Assembly (NCBI GenBank): GCA_018398815.1
Contig: CM031601.1
Span: 33,847,975 to 33,911,974, forward strand
Length of the DNA stretch: 64,000 bases
Origin: Conus ventricosus
Taxonomy: Eukaryota > Mollusca > Gastropoda > Neogastropoda > Conidae
Reading direction: 5' to 3'
Numbering within the stretch: position 1 is the stretch's first letter; each line of letters begins with the position of its first letter. The notes beneath the pieces are model-generated. The model saw nothing but the letters and a program-made list of their open reading frames with translations. It did not search any database and was not told where the DNA came from. Positions 13,304 to 25,359 of the stretch are shown here, piece by piece. The position numbers and the translations under genes are program-made.

Positions 13304-15101
13304 CAACCCCCAAGAACAGCAAAACACACACAAAACATTTCTGATCACCCCCAAGAACAGCAAACACACACAAAACATTTCTGATCACCCCAAGAACAGC
13401 AAACACACACAAAACATTTCTGATCACCCCCAAGAACAGCAAACACACACAAAACATTTCTGATCACCCCCAAGAACAGCAAACACACACAAAACATTTC
13501 TGATCACCCCCAAGAACAGCAAACACACACAAAACATTTCTGATCACCCCCAAGAACAGCAAACACACACAAAACATTTCTGATCACCCCCAAGAACAGC
13601 AAACACACACAAAACATTTCTGATCACCCCCAAGAACAGCAAACACACACAAAACATTTCTGATCACCCCGAAGAACAGCAAACACACACAAAACATTTC
13701 TGATCACCCCCAAGAACAGCAAACACACACAAAACATTTCTGATCACCCCCAAGAACAGCAAACACACACAAAACATTTCTGATCACCCCCAAGAACAGC
13801 AAACACACACAAAACATTTCTGATCACCCCCAAGAACAGCAAACACACACAAAACATTTCTGATCACCCCCAAGAACAGCAAACACACACAAAACATTTC
13901 TGATCACCCCCAAGAACAGCAAACACACACAAAACATTTCTGATCACCCCCAAGAACAGCAAACACACACAAAACATTTCTGATCACCCCCAAGAACAGC
14001 AAACACACACAAAACATTTCTGATCACCCCCAAGAACAGCAAACACACACAAAACATTTCTGATCACCCCCAAGAACAGCAAACACACACAAAACATTTC
14101 TGATCACCCCAAGAACAGCAAACACACACAAAACATTTCTGATCACCCCCAGAACAGCAAACACACACAAAACATTTCTGATCACCCCCAAGAACAGCAA
14201 ACACACACAAAACATTTCTGATCACCCCCAAGAACAGCAAACACACACAAAACATTTCTGATCACCCCCAAGAACAGCAAACACACACAAAACATTTCTG
14301 ATCACCCCCAAGAACAGCAAACACACACAAAACATTTCTGATCACCCCCAAGAACAGCAAACACACACAAAACATTTCTGATCACCCCCAAGAACAGCAA
14401 ACACACACAAAACATTTCTGATCACCCCCAAGAACAGCAAACACACACAAAACATTTCTGATCACCCCCAGAACAGCAAACACACACAAAACATTTCTGA
14501 TCACCCCAAGAACAGCAAACACACACAAACATTCTGATCACCCCCAAGAACAGCAAACACACACAAAACATTTCTGATCACCCCCAAGAACAGCAAACAC
14601 ACACAAAACATTTCTGATCACCCCAAGAACAGCAAACACACACAAAACATTTCTGATCACCCCCAAGAACAGCAAACACACACAAAACATTTCTGATCAC
14701 CCCCAAGAACAGCAAACACACACAAAACATTTCTGATCACCCCCAAGAACAGCAAACACACACAAAACATTTCTGATCACCCCCAAGAACAGCAAACACA
14801 CACAAAACATTTCTGATCACCCCCAAGAACAGCAAACACACACAAAACATTTCTGATCACCCCCAAGAACAGCAAACACACACAAAACATTTCTGATCAC
14901 CCCCAAGAACAGCAAACACACACAAAACATTTCTGATCACCCCCAAGAACAGCAAACACACACAAAACATTTCTGATCACCCCCAAGAACAGCAAACACA
15001 CACAAAACATTTCTGATCACCCCCAAGAACAGCAAACACACACAAAACATTTCTGATCACCCCCAAGAACAGCAAACACACACAAAACATTTCTGATCAC
15101 C
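13304..15101. repeat. Highly homogeneous 40-nt array (CCAAGAACAGCAAACACACA)
   Basis: About 45 units of 40 nt: TGATCACCCC, CAAGAACAGC, AAACACACAC, AAAACATTTC. Variation is almost limited to C4 versus C5 in one run and rare single changes (for example GAAGAA at about 13671). It directly follows the 41-nt array, separated by a linker of about 35 nt. Confidence 0.96.
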
Positions 15102-16606
15102 AAAAAGAATGTGAAAGTGACACTGAAACTTCTAGAAAGTCTATCACAACAAGGGCAAACATAGAACACTAACATGAACAGATTCTGAAAAAGAATTGCA
15201 ACCATTACATTCCTATGAAGTACAGCATAAAAAATGTTCACAATCATCACTACATATCATTTTGGAATGCATCAATAGTAGATAATAAAGCTAGGACAAA
15301 AAATGAATACCCGTTTGTCAAGAAAAAAAATTACACATATTTGTAAACGGGTATAAACACACACATTTGCATGCAATGTTCTCAAACAATGTATCTTCTT
15401 TTTTTCACATTGTGTACTGTACCTCATATGTTTGGCATTCACAAAATGGTAAAAAGGCACTGACAACTGTACTGCTGTACGAGATGTACTCATCTTTACT
15501 ATATCTGGGTGTCTCCCCCCCCCCCCCCCCCCCCCCCCCCTCCTCTCTCTCTCTCTCCTCTTTTTCTTGTTCCTCACTTTCCTTCTGTCCTGCATCACGC
15601 ACTGCTGGTATCATCCTTACATACTTATTTTCGTCTTTCGCTGCAAGGATGGCTCCTGGGAGATGTCCGGACCTTTCTCTCTTTCTTCCCTTTTTTTTTC
15701 CCTTTCCTGTATCTTTTATCTTACACATGGTATGCAAGTGTCACTACACCTTACACTAGCACAAAAATAAACCCTGGCACGCTGTATCAAATGCTAAAAC
15801 ATTAAAGTCAGCAAGAAAATGTTCATTTGAAGCAATACAACATGCAGACTTGCATGGTGTGTGAGAGTTAGAGCGAAGGGGGGGAAGCCTGCCTTTACAA
15901 CAACAAAAAAGAAGAAAGAAAAAAAAAAACGCAGAGAAAAAAAAAACACAGAGAAATTTTTTTTTTTAGACAAAGGGGTGGTGGAGGAGGGGAAAAAGAG
16001 AAGAAAAAAAACAACTACTGCTGATTCATCACCAAACTACATGCTCCCCCCCTCCCCCCCCCCCCCCCCCCCCTCCCCCGACTGTTCCCATGGCAGAAAC
16101 ATCAAGTACACCCTGATCCTCTCTGGAGTCAGTCTACAATAGCACGGCCAGCACACAACCACCATAGCTGCTCAGGTCCCCAAGAGAAGGCACAATAACA
16201 AAGGCTCCTTCATCCTGTCAGGATTCAAACGCCTTTTAAATACGGAAAAGTACACATCCATCTCTGCGGACATGGACAGTCACTTGAGGCAGAAGAGATA
16301 CTCCCTCCTTCCATCCTCCCATCATTCACATGGTACCCTGCTTAACATAAATGGCCCTCAATATGATTGTCTCTTTGTTCTACAGTGTTCTTCTCATCCT
16401 GTATACCTTTCGTACATCAACACACCAATAAGGACGTGTTTCAACACAAACACAGACATACACACAAATCAACAATTACACCACACAAAACCAAACTACT
16501 TTCCAATCTAACAATCTGAGGGGACCCCACTACTACAGTTATCACACTGGTCATTTTCTTCTGCTATCAGCACTGCTTCAGTCTCTGTGGCAGTCCATCT
16601 CCCCCT
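15102..16606. other. 3' flank / probable 3' UTR side of the GH27 gene; poly-C and purine-rich tracts
   Basis: This lies immediately downstream, in the minus sense, of the GH27 stop codon at 16607-16609. It includes poly-C tracts at about 15512-15540 and 16044-16075, which read as poly-G in the gene sense, and an A-rich tract near 15900-16010. No obvious AATAAA or ATTAAA in the gene sense was noticed close to the stop, so the transcript end is not placed. Proline- or glycine-rich ORFs here come from the homopolymers. Confidence 0.5.
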
Positions 16607-16867
16607 CTATTTCAGAGGCACCAGCTTGATCAGCAGAATGCTGGTGGGGTCCACCAAGACGTTCATGGGGGAGGATGGCTTGAACACACCCATGTGTTTG
16701 CCCTCAAACACATCGGTCACATTATACCCACTGGGATTTTTCAGACCATAATCACCCAGCGTCACCGTGAAAGGGATCGGTGTTCCTTCGTCAAACTTGT
16801 TGAGGAAAGCAATGGCTGTGTTCCCCTGGGACAGAGGCTTGATCCACACCGAGATGGCATTGGGCAC
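16607..16867 (-). CDS. GLA/NAGA: GH27 gene exon 7: C-terminal beta-sandwich domain and stop
   Basis: After an acceptor (TTTCGGTGCAG at 16878-16868) the exon reads VPNAISVWIKPLSQGNTAIA and runs 86 residues to a TAG at 16609-16607. VWIKPLS aligns with VWERPLS of human alpha-galactosidase. TVTLGDYGL, GYNVTDVFEG, a proline-bounded V-P-S stretch and LLIKLVPL follow the order of the family's C-terminal antiparallel beta domain. It joins exon 6 in phase 0. Immediately upstream the exon's own first bases and acceptor are reiterated about 22 times, so which acceptor is used is uncertain. The copy at 16868 is the one next to non-repetitive coding sequence. Confidence 0.92.
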   Translation of the reverse strand: MPNAISVWIKPLSQGNTAIAFLNKFDEGTPIPFTVTLGDYGLKNPSGYNVTDVFEGKHMGVFKPSSPMNVLVDPTSILLIKLVPLK

Positions 16868-17592
16868 CTGCACCGAAACACAAAAGATGGCATTGGGCAC
16901 CTACATGGAAAAACAAAAGATGGCATTGGGCACCTGCATGGAAAAACAAAAGATGGCATTGGGCACCTGCATGGGAAAATAAAAGGTGGCATTGGGCACC
17001 TCATGGAAAAACAAAAGATGGCATTGGGCACCTGCATGGGAAAACAAAAGATGGCATTGGGCACCTGCATGGAAAAACAAAAGATGGCATTGGGCACCTG
17101 CACGGGAAAACAAACGATGGCACTGGGCACCTGCATGGAAAAACAAAAGATGGCATTGGGCACCTGCATGGAAAACAAACGATGGCACTGGGCACCTGCA
17201 TGGAAAAACAAAAGATGGCATTGGGCACCTGCATGGAAAAACAAAAGATGGCATTGGGCACCTGCATGGAAAACAAACCATGGCACTGGGCACCTGCAAG
17301 GAAAAACAAAAGATGGCACTGGGCACCTGTGTGGGAAAACAAAATATAGTACTGGGCACCTGCATGGAAAAACAAAAGATGGCACTGGGCACCTGCATGG
17401 AAAATAAAGGACGCATTGGACACCTGCATGGAAAACAAAAGAATGCATTGGGTACCTGCATGGTAAATACAAAAGGATGCACTGCGCACCTGTGTGGAAA
17501 AACAAAAGATGGCACTGGGCACCTGTGTGGGAACACAAAAGATGGCACTGGGCACCTGTGTGGAAACACAAAAGATGGCACTGGGCACTCGC
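16868..17592 (-). repeat. 33-nt array reiterating the exon 7 splice acceptor
   Basis: In the gene sense each unit is a pyrimidine-rich run (TTTTGTTTTTCCATGCAG) followed by GTGCCCAATGCCATC, i.e. an acceptor plus the first 15 bases of exon 7. About 22 copies run up to 17592. Most units are 33 nt, so long stretches are open in frame with exon 7 (repeating MQVPNAIFCFS). ORFs called here in other frames are repeat artefacts. Confidence 0.93.
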
Positions 17593-17849
17593 AGTTGAAA
17601 AAAAAGTACAAAAGCTGAAAAGTGTTCTTTCATTCATGCCAGATAAAACATAACGGCATGGTATTTGTGTGTTCTGCAGTGAAAACTTTCACCTTCCCCC
17701 ACTCCACCTAACATGAGGTTCAGCTGTCTGATATGTATAAAAGTGTTCAGCTTTCAAGGCATTCTGAAATAAATGGCACACATCTTCACTTCTGACCTGG
17801 AATCTATTTCATAGATAAGGTACTTCTGCACGAATGGCACACTTCTCCA

Positions 17850-20700
17850 TTTTGTATGTCAAATCCACTTTATCCAAATATAAGCTCCATCTGAGAGTAG
17901 GGGCATCTTTTCTTCATGTGTCATGAATTTTCCGTCTTCTTTTAAGAAATGCCTAACTGCATATTTTCCTTTTTCAATCAGCTTCTTTTGTTTGATCGTG
18001 AAGTTACCTATTTCAATTTTGTCATTGTAAAACACAGGTTCCGACAGTAGTTCATTCACTGTCTGGGGTTCTACACATAAGCAAAATTCTTTGTAAGCCT
18101 TAAAAACATGAGTCCAAAATATATTTGAGCTCGTACATTCACAAGCAACTGCTGATCCATAACTTTTAAGTTTTTCAATAAATGGATCGGTTTTCCTTAT
18201 TCTTCCATTTATGATTAGTCATGTTATTTTTTTGTATCCACAAAATTTTCAAAGCATAAATGTATTTTCTAATGTCAGGTATGTTTAGACCACCTTCTTT
18301 TACCGTTTTGATCATTGTCTTCCTGCTGATCTTATCTTTTTTACCATTCCAAACGAAGTGGAAGCACACTTTTTAAAGTTTTTTAATACAGGGGTCAGGT
18401 GGATCAGGCAAGAGAATCCAAAGATGTATAAGTTTCGACAGGACTAATGACTTTAAAACTGCGACTCTTCCCACTGGTGTAATAGTTCTTTGAGTCCAAA
18501 TTTTGAATAACGCTTTGATTTCAGAAAATAGACATTACAGTTCATCATTTCACATTCTTTTAAGTCTTGTGTAAACCAAATTCCCGAGTATTTTAAATTT
18601 CGGGGGATTCCATATTATTTTAAAATGTGGACAGTATGTTGTCTTTGACATTTTTTGACACCCAAGCCATACAGCTTGCGTTTTCTCACTGTTCTTGTGT
18701 AAACCTGAAGCTCTGCCAAATGTGTCCAGAATATGGACAGAACTTTCAAAAGAAACTCTATCACCATTATTTAATAACTGAGTGTCGTCAGGAAACTGAG
18801 CTATTTTATGGTCCATCTCACCTATCTTTATTCCTTTTATCAATTTTTCTTCCTTTATTATTATAAAAACTTTGAAAGAGAGGGTGTTAGTTCATCATAA
18901 TTGCTAAAATCTCTACACTGAGTATAAACAAATATGGAGAAATGGGATCTCCTTGTCTACATCCTTGTTCTATCTCAAACCATGGCATAATCTGTCCGTT
19001 TACAGTAACTGTTGATTTAATATTCCTATAAAATGTTTTTATCCACTGGCATATACTTTCGCCAAAACCAAACGCTTTTAGTACCTTAAACATGAAATTC
19101 CAATTTAAAGAATCGAAAGCTTTTTCAAAATCAATACAGAACAACAAACCAGAGAGATTTTGTAAAGTATAAAAAGTTCATGAAATCGTAAATCAGTCAA
19201 ATATTATCTCCGATGTATTGATTGGTCATAAAGCCTGTTTGATCTTCACTAATGAGTGAAGGCAGGATGTCTTTTATTCTGTTCGAAATGCATTTGGAAC
19301 ATATCTTGTATACATCATTTGAAAGAGAGATGGGGCACCAATTTTTTACAAATTCTTTTGGCTTCTCACCTTTTGGGACACAGATAATTATCCCTTCTTT
19401 TTGCCTTGTCGAAAGTTCTCCATCTTTGTACGCTTCATTAAGGGATTACCACAAGGGGTCCTAATTGTGTAAAAAAAAAAAACCTTAAAGAATTCGGCAC
19501 TGAATCCATCTGTACCTGGGCTTTTTCCATGCTTCATGTCTTTTGGGCTAGGCCTGCTTCCTCTATTGTGATTTCTCCTTCCAGTAATTCTTTTTCATTT
19601 TCCGATAATTTGGGAATTGTTTTTACAAGATCTTCAACATTACAGTCTTGAGTTCCTTTTTCCTTATATATTTTTTCATAAAAGATTTTAACTTCAGTCA
19701 GGATATCGTTTTGTTCGGTTAATATTTCATCATCCTTGGCTACTAGTTTTGCGATACGTTTCCTTTTCTCAAGGTTACAGAAATACTTAGAATTTTTTTC
19801 ACCGTCTGCAACCCATCTTGCCTTGGACCTTACGAGTACTCTTTCCATCTTCTTCGCTCTGAGCGATCTTAATTCCTGATTTTGTTGAAGTAGTTTCATT
19901 TCTGTTTGTTTTATTTTCCATCTTTTCCAGTGCTTCTGTCTTTTATGAGATTGTTTTCTTCCTCTGTTGTTTTCTTCTTTTTTCTAATCAAGTAAGCTAT
20001 TGATTTTTCTCTAATTTTCATCAAGAGGAAATCTAAAAACACTTTGTCTGGAATTTTAAATTTGCAGAATTTTACTAGTTCATGTATTGACTGGTCTTCT
20101 TTTGCTGAAAGATCGACTGCATGTTCTCGTATTACATTTAGGACTAGTTCATTTATTTCATCAACATATTGTTTATCTTTTTATATAGATACATTGAATT
20201 TCCAGAAACATTTAAACTTTTCACTTTTCCCTAATTTTAAACACCAAGTAATCATGGAATGATCAGACCAATAACCTGGTAAAATCTCAGCATTTTCAAA
20301 AGCAAAATAAAGATAATCTGATAACAGAAAATAGTCTAATCGGCTTGTTTTAGTGGTGTTGGTCTTCACCAGGTATACCTTTTACAATCAGGGTTCTCTT
20401 CTCTCCATACGTCAGCAAGTCCAGTTTCTCCAGTCATATTTATCAGTGCTTCTCTGACTCTAGTTAAAACTGTCTAAGTTAGGATCCATCACGACATTCC
20501 AGTCTCCTACAGCAATGATGTTGTTATTGTTATAACTTTTTCTGATTTTGTTGAGTGTGCCGTAAAGCAAGGGGTCATCTTTATTGGGTCCGTACACATT
20601 CACCAAGAGAAATTCTTTTTCAAATGAAGAAAAAGATACCGGTATAAAGTTTCCATCTTCATCACGGTGTACTTTTTTTTTAAATCTGAAATTCAAAGCT
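17850..20700 (-). mobile_element. Degenerate L1-like LINE in intron 6 (endonuclease, RT, C-terminal region)
   Basis: Fragments in correct order on the minus strand, broken by frameshifts and stops. The endonuclease part has NVYGPN and GDWNVV (20460-20696), then SRLDYFLLSD and a WSDHS motif (20181-20369). The linker has RARW-like KARWVADGEKNSKYF (19534-19899). The reverse transcriptase has IDFEKAFDSLNW and GCRQGDPISPYLF (18887-19147), then FPDDT in place of FADDT (18550-18843). The C-terminal part has FVWNGKKDKI and EGGLNIPDIRKY (18175-18369) and continues to about 17859. The module order and GGL-P-D-KY tail fit the L1 group. It lies in the same orientation as the host gene. The copy looks inactive. 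Confidence 0.85.
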
Positions 20701-21385
20701 GTTTGAGAATAATCTTTTCATTTTCTACTGAAAATGTATTTCATCCAGATGTAGGCCATATCTCTTCATTTTCTTTTTCCCTCTAAATCTGTTTCATCCA
20801 TAGATATGCTTCGTCTGAATGTTGGGGACATCTCATCACATTTGAGGTAATTCTCTTTCATCACTGATAAGGTACTTCTGAATGTCAGGCACACCCCTTT
20901 CGCAGTGTACACAACCAAACCTCTCACATTGGCTATGTACATTCACACCTCAAGCCAGCCAAAAAAAATCAATGATACATTGTGTCAAAACAAACAAAAG
21001 AGTCTAAAATTGTGAGGAAAAAAACCCAAAGATGTGAAATGTATAAAATGGTCACAAAAACAACACTTGTGGTCAAACTGTCACTCAATGAAGAAAAAGC
21101 CAGTCCATTTTACCCTTTGTCCCCAGCAGCCACGTTGGCTCTCTGCTTTGGGGAACAGGTCACAGCTGACCATTTTCCACCTCAACACCATCAGTTCATT
21201 CACTTCCAATTCAGATCAGACTTGTTGACATTTACAGGTTTCCTCTCCACACGTCTGAAGGGAGTGTCATATTGTACTGCCGGAGTGAGACGCACTGTGA
21301 CCAGTGCTGTTACTGTCCTTTCTCGACAACAATCAAATTGCTGTATGATGGCCAGGTTTCACCCGACGTTCAGGTCAAACCCAAC
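20701..21385. other. Intron 6 unique sequence
   Basis: No conserved protein was recognised. The plus-strand frame at 20982-21461 shows no family motif and runs into the neighbouring array. The LINE endonuclease N-terminus might extend here but was not recognisable. Confidence 0.4.
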
Positions 21386-21389
21386 AGAG

Positions 21390-22740
21390 GTCAGTATATG
21401 TTGTGTAGCTCATGTGCCTGTGGTGTGTAGCTGTTGTGCCTGTGGTCTGCATGTTGTGTAGCTGTTGTGCCTGTGGTCTGCATGTTGTGTAGCTGTTGTA
21501 CCTGTGGTCTGCATGTTGTATAGCTGTTGTGCCTGTGGTGTGTAGCTGTTGTACCTGTGGTCTGCATGTTGTATAGCTGTTGTACCTGTGGTCAGCATGT
21601 TGTATAGCTGTTGTGCCTGTGGTCTGCATGTTGTATAGCTGTTGTGCCTGTGGTGTGTAGCTGTTGTACCTGTGGTCTGCATGTTGTATAGCTGTTGTAC
21701 CTGTGGTCTGCATGTTGTATAGCTGTTGTACCTGTGGTGTGTAGCTGTTGTGCCTGTGGTCTGCATGTTGTGTAGCTGTTGTACCTGTGGTCTGCATGTT
21801 GTATAGCTGTTGTGCCTGTGGTGTGTAGCTGTTGTACCTGTGGTCTGCATGTTGTATAGCTGTTGTACCTGTGGTCAGCATGTTGTATAGCTGTTGTGCC
21901 TGTGGTCTGCATGTTGTATAGCTGTTGTGCCTGTGGTGTGTAGCTGTTGTACCTGTGGTCTGCATGTTGTATAGCTGTTGTACCTGTGGTCTGCATGTTG
22001 TATAGCTGTTGTGCCTGTGGTGTGTAGCTGTTGTATCTGTGGTCTGCATGTTGTATAGCTGTTGTACATGTGGTCTGCATGTTGTGTAGCTGTTGTGCCT
22101 GTGGTCTGCATGTTGTATAGCTGTTGTGCCTGTGGTGTGTAGCTGTTGTACCTGTCATCTGCATGTTGTATAGCTGTTGTACCTGTGGTCTGCATGTTGT
22201 ATAGCTGTTGTGCCTGTGGTCTGCATGTTGTATAGCTGTTGTGCCTGTGGTCTGCATGTTGTATAGCTGTTGTGCCTGTGGTCTGCATGTTGTGTAGCTG
22301 TTGTGCCTGTGGTCTGCATGTTGTGTAGCTGTTGTACCTGTGGTCTGCATGTTGTATAGATGTTGCGCCTGTGGTCTGCATGTTGTATAGATGTTGTGCC
22401 TGTGGTCTGCATGTTGTATAGCTGTTGTGCCTGTGGTGTGTAGCTGTTGTACCTGTGGTCTGCATGTTGCATAGCTGTTGTACCTGCGGTCTGCATGTTG
22501 TGTAGCTGTTGTGCCTGTGGTCTGCATGTTGTATAGATGTTGCGCCTGTGGTCTGAGTGTTGTGTAGTTGTTGAGCCCATGGTGTGTAGCTGTTGTGCCT
22601 GTGGTCTGCATGTTGTATAGATGTTGTGCCCGTGGTCTGCATGTTGTGTAGCTGTTGTGCCTGTGGTGTGTAGCTGTTGTGCCTGTGGTGTGTAGCTGTT
22701 GTGCCTGTGGTATGTAGCTGTTGTGTAGCTGTTGTGCCAT
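21390..22740. repeat. Mixed 31/22-nt minisatellite (TGTGGTCTGCATGTTGTATA)
   Basis: About 48 units: a long 31-nt form (AGCTGTTGTACCTGTGGTCT, then GCATGTTGTAT) and a short 22-nt form ending GGTGTGT. Both lengths leave remainder 1 on division by 3, so all three minus frames stay open, producing false Thr/Gln/His-rich ORFs of up to 382 residues. Confidence 0.95.
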
Positions 22741-22799
22741 TGATTAACCACTCCAAGGCAAGCTAATGAACTAAAAGAACTGAGGTAGCTGTACCTCTT

Positions 22800-23444
22800 A
22801 CAGTTGGACACAGACAGAATATTTGTGACTGTACTTCAAACGATTGCACACACTGAGCGAGTTAGCTGTGCCTCATACAATGACACAGACACCAAAAGAA
22901 CAGAGCTGACTGTACCTCATACAGTGACAAAGACATCAGAAGAACAGAGCTGACTGTACCTCATACAGTGAAACAGACATCAGGACAGAGCTGACTGTAC
23001 CTCATACAGTGACACAGACATCAGAAGAACAGAGCTGACTGTACCTCATACAGTGAAACAGACATCAGGACAGAGCTGACTGTACCTCATACAGTGACAC
23101 AGACATCAAAAGAACAGAGCTGACTGTACCTCATACAGTGAAACAGACATCAAAAGAACAGAGCTGACTGTACCTCATACAGTGAAACAGACATCAGAAG
23201 AACAGAGCTGACTGTACCTCATACAGTGAAACTGACATCAGAAGAACAGAGCTGACTGTACCTCATACAGTGACACAGACACCAAAAGAACAGAGCTGAC
23301 TGTACCTCATACACTGAAACAGACATCAGGACAGAGCTGACTGTAGCTCGTACAGTGAAACAGACATCAGAACATAGCTAACTGTACCTCACACAGTGAA
23401 ACAGACACATGAAACAGACAGCGAAAGAACAGAGCTGACTGTAC
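22800..23444 (-). repeat. About 44-nt array reiterating the exon 6 donor
   Basis: In the gene sense, exon 6 ends CGAG/GTACAGTCAGC. About 13 downstream units repeat ATGAG/GTACAGTCAGC, followed by TCTGTTCTTCTGATGTCTG. Units are about 44 nt with a 39-nt variant lacking AAGAA. Each unit therefore offers a donor-like GAG/GTACAG. Confidence 0.92.
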
Positions 23445-23642
23445 CTCGAACAGGCGGACAGCCTGGACTCCCAAAGGGTCCTGGTTGATGGCGATCACGT
23501 CTTTGTTTTTCAGCAGGTCCAGGGCTTCCTTGGAGATGGTGCGCAGGTCCACCGACATGAAGAGGGGAGCGGCAAACATGGCCCACATTCCAAACTGGGC
23601 TTTCTGCTGGTAGTAGCTTAGTCCAAAGTCCCCCACAACCAG
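23445..23642 (-). CDS. GLA/NAGA: GH27 gene exon 6
   Basis: The exon is 198 nt, the same length as human GLA exon 6, and phase 0 at both ends. The acceptor is TGTGTACAG at 23643 and the donor is GAG/GTACAG at 23444. It encodes [20 protein letters not shown], then [17 protein letters not shown] and [38 protein letters not shown] and INQDPLG are hallmarks of the last barrel strands of GH27 enzymes. Position 4 of the GNFGL motif is shifted to GDFGL, a mild change. It follows directly after the DPDM end of exon 5. Arrays abut it on both sides: the donor is multiplied downstream and a 31-nt array starts a few bases from the acceptor. Confidence 0.96.
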
Positions 23643-23649
23643 CTGTACA

Positions 23650-24432
23650 CAGCAGGGCAGAACAGACACAGGGTGAGGCACCAGGCAGCACAGACACAGA
23701 CAGACACCAGGCAGCACAGGCACAGGGTCAGACACCAGGCAGCACAGACACAGACAGACACCAGGCAACACAGACACAGGGTCAGACACCAGGCAGCACA
23801 GACACAGACAGACACCAGGCAACACAGACACAGGGTCAGACACCAGGCAGCACAGACACAGACAGACACCAGGCAACACAGACACAGGGTCAGACACCAG
23901 GCAGCACAGACACAGACAGACACCAGGCAACACAGACACAGGGTCAGACACCATGCAGCACAGACACAGACACCAGGCAGCACAGACACAGGGTCAGACA
24001 CCATGCAGCAGACACCAGACAGCACAGACAGGCACCAGGCAGCACAGACACAGTCAGACACTAGGCAGCACAGACACAGGGTCAGACACCAGGCAGCACA
24101 GACACAGACAGACACCAGGCAGCACAGACACAGACAGACACCATGCCGCACAGACACAGGGTCAGACACCAGACAGCACAGACACAGGGTCAGACACCAT
24201 GCAGCACAGACACAGGGTCAGACACCAGACAGCACAGACACAGGGTCAGACACCAGACAGCCACAGACACAGGGTCAGACACCAGATAGCACAGACACAG
24301 GTTCAGACACCAGACAGCCACAGACACAGGGTCAGACACCATGCAGCACAGACACAGGGTCAGACACCAGGCAGTACAGACACTGACACCATGCAGCACA
24401 GACACAGACAGATACCATGCAGCACAGACAGT
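23650..24432. repeat. About 31-nt minisatellite next to the exon 6 acceptor
   Basis: Units of about 29-33 nt are built on CAGACACCAGGCAGCACAGA followed by CACAGGGT or CACAGACAGA. The array begins within 10 bases of the exon 6 acceptor, so the pyrimidine tract of intron 5 (CTGTGT and CTGCC runs in the gene sense) is itself array sequence. Gln/Thr-rich and Cys/Val-rich ORFs are artefacts. Confidence 0.92.
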
Positions 24433-24590
24433 CCTCGACTATTCCAAGAACAGCCAGTATTTCATTAACTATCTTCAGCAGTAGTCCTGGACTATTCCAA
24501 GAATAGCCAGTATTTCATTAACTTTCTTCAGCGCATTCTTCAGCAGTAGTCTTTGTCTACTTCAAGAACAGCTAGAATTTCACTGACATG
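24433..24590. repeat. Short direct repeat, three copies of about 55 nt
   Basis: Three copies of GACTATTCCAAGAAYAGCCA followed by GTATTTCATTAACT, the last more diverged (CTACTTCAAGAACAGCTAGA). Confidence 0.75.
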
Positions 24591-25160
24591 TTTGCGCCCT
24601 GCTTTAGTAAATTTGGGAAATTGATTGTTAAGAGCATGACAACTAAGTGACCAAGTCGAGAGATAGGAAAGTGAAAGACAGACAGGTGATAAGAACACAG
24701 TTATCTATTTGTGTTTTATAAACTGATATTTCATGTCCTTTGTTTGTGTGGAAAATATAAAAAAACTATGTTCATTTGAACCTTGTTCTGTTCTCACTTT
24801 TTTTCTGATCAGTTTGCCTTATCCTACATGAGCACACCCACCCAAGCTGTGGTGACCTGTCGTTCAGTCACTGTAAATGATAAACTGTAAACACTTTTTT
24901 AGCCTGCATAGTTTATGACCAAGCTGACTGATAACGGTCATGTGAAGACTGAAGCCATCTTAAAACAACATACAACAGCCCGAGCCAACTGTACTAGGTC
25001 ACAAACATTCTCCATCTGCAAACAACATACAACTCCCCAAACCGACTATATTAGGTCACAAAACATTTTCCATCTGTAAACAATATACAACATCCCAAAC
25101 CGACTGTTTTAAGTCACAAAACATTCTGTGAAGACAGAAAAAAAACATGGATGATAATGC
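24591..25160. other. Intron 5 sequence with a weak about 57-nt repeat
   Basis: No exon was recognised. At about 24967-25135 there are three loose copies of CATACAACAGCCCGAGCCAA...TCACAAACATTC. Confidence 0.5.
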
Positions 25161-25359
25161 TTCATAGAGGGCATTCCAATTGAGTCGATAACAGATACTG
25201 AGCCAGACAAATCTCATAAACAACCAATAGTATCACTATACAGCCATGAACAACTATTGAATGCACCCTTAGTATCACTAGCGAGCCAGATAACTCTTGA
25301 ATACACTTATCACTATAGAACCAGAAACAACTAGTCAATACACCCATAGTATCATTATA

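Noticed and set aside
12000..15101. Possible CRISPR array (regular 40-41 nt repeats)
   Set aside because: Units are contiguous with no unique spacers, and the sequence is animal. Ordinary minisatellites.
15272..16142. Pro-rich and Lys-rich ORFs near poly-C and poly-A tracts
   Set aside because: Produced by homopolymers downstream of the GH27 stop codon.
16694..17637. Long ORFs on both strands over the exon 7 acceptor array
   Set aside because: Repeat artefacts. Only the last segment (16607-16867, minus) matches the enzyme family.
20982..21461. 159-codon plus ORF
   Set aside because: No recognised motif, runs into an array, and shows no sign of coding bias. Considered chance.
21375..22811. 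Large minus-strand Thr/Gln/His-rich ORFs, up to 382 codons
   Set aside because: Periodic translation of the 31/22-nt array, with all three frames open.
23618..24468. Cys/Val-rich minus and His/Gln-rich plus ORFs
   Set aside because: Translations of the array beside exon 6, apart from the exon 6 part itself (23445-23642).
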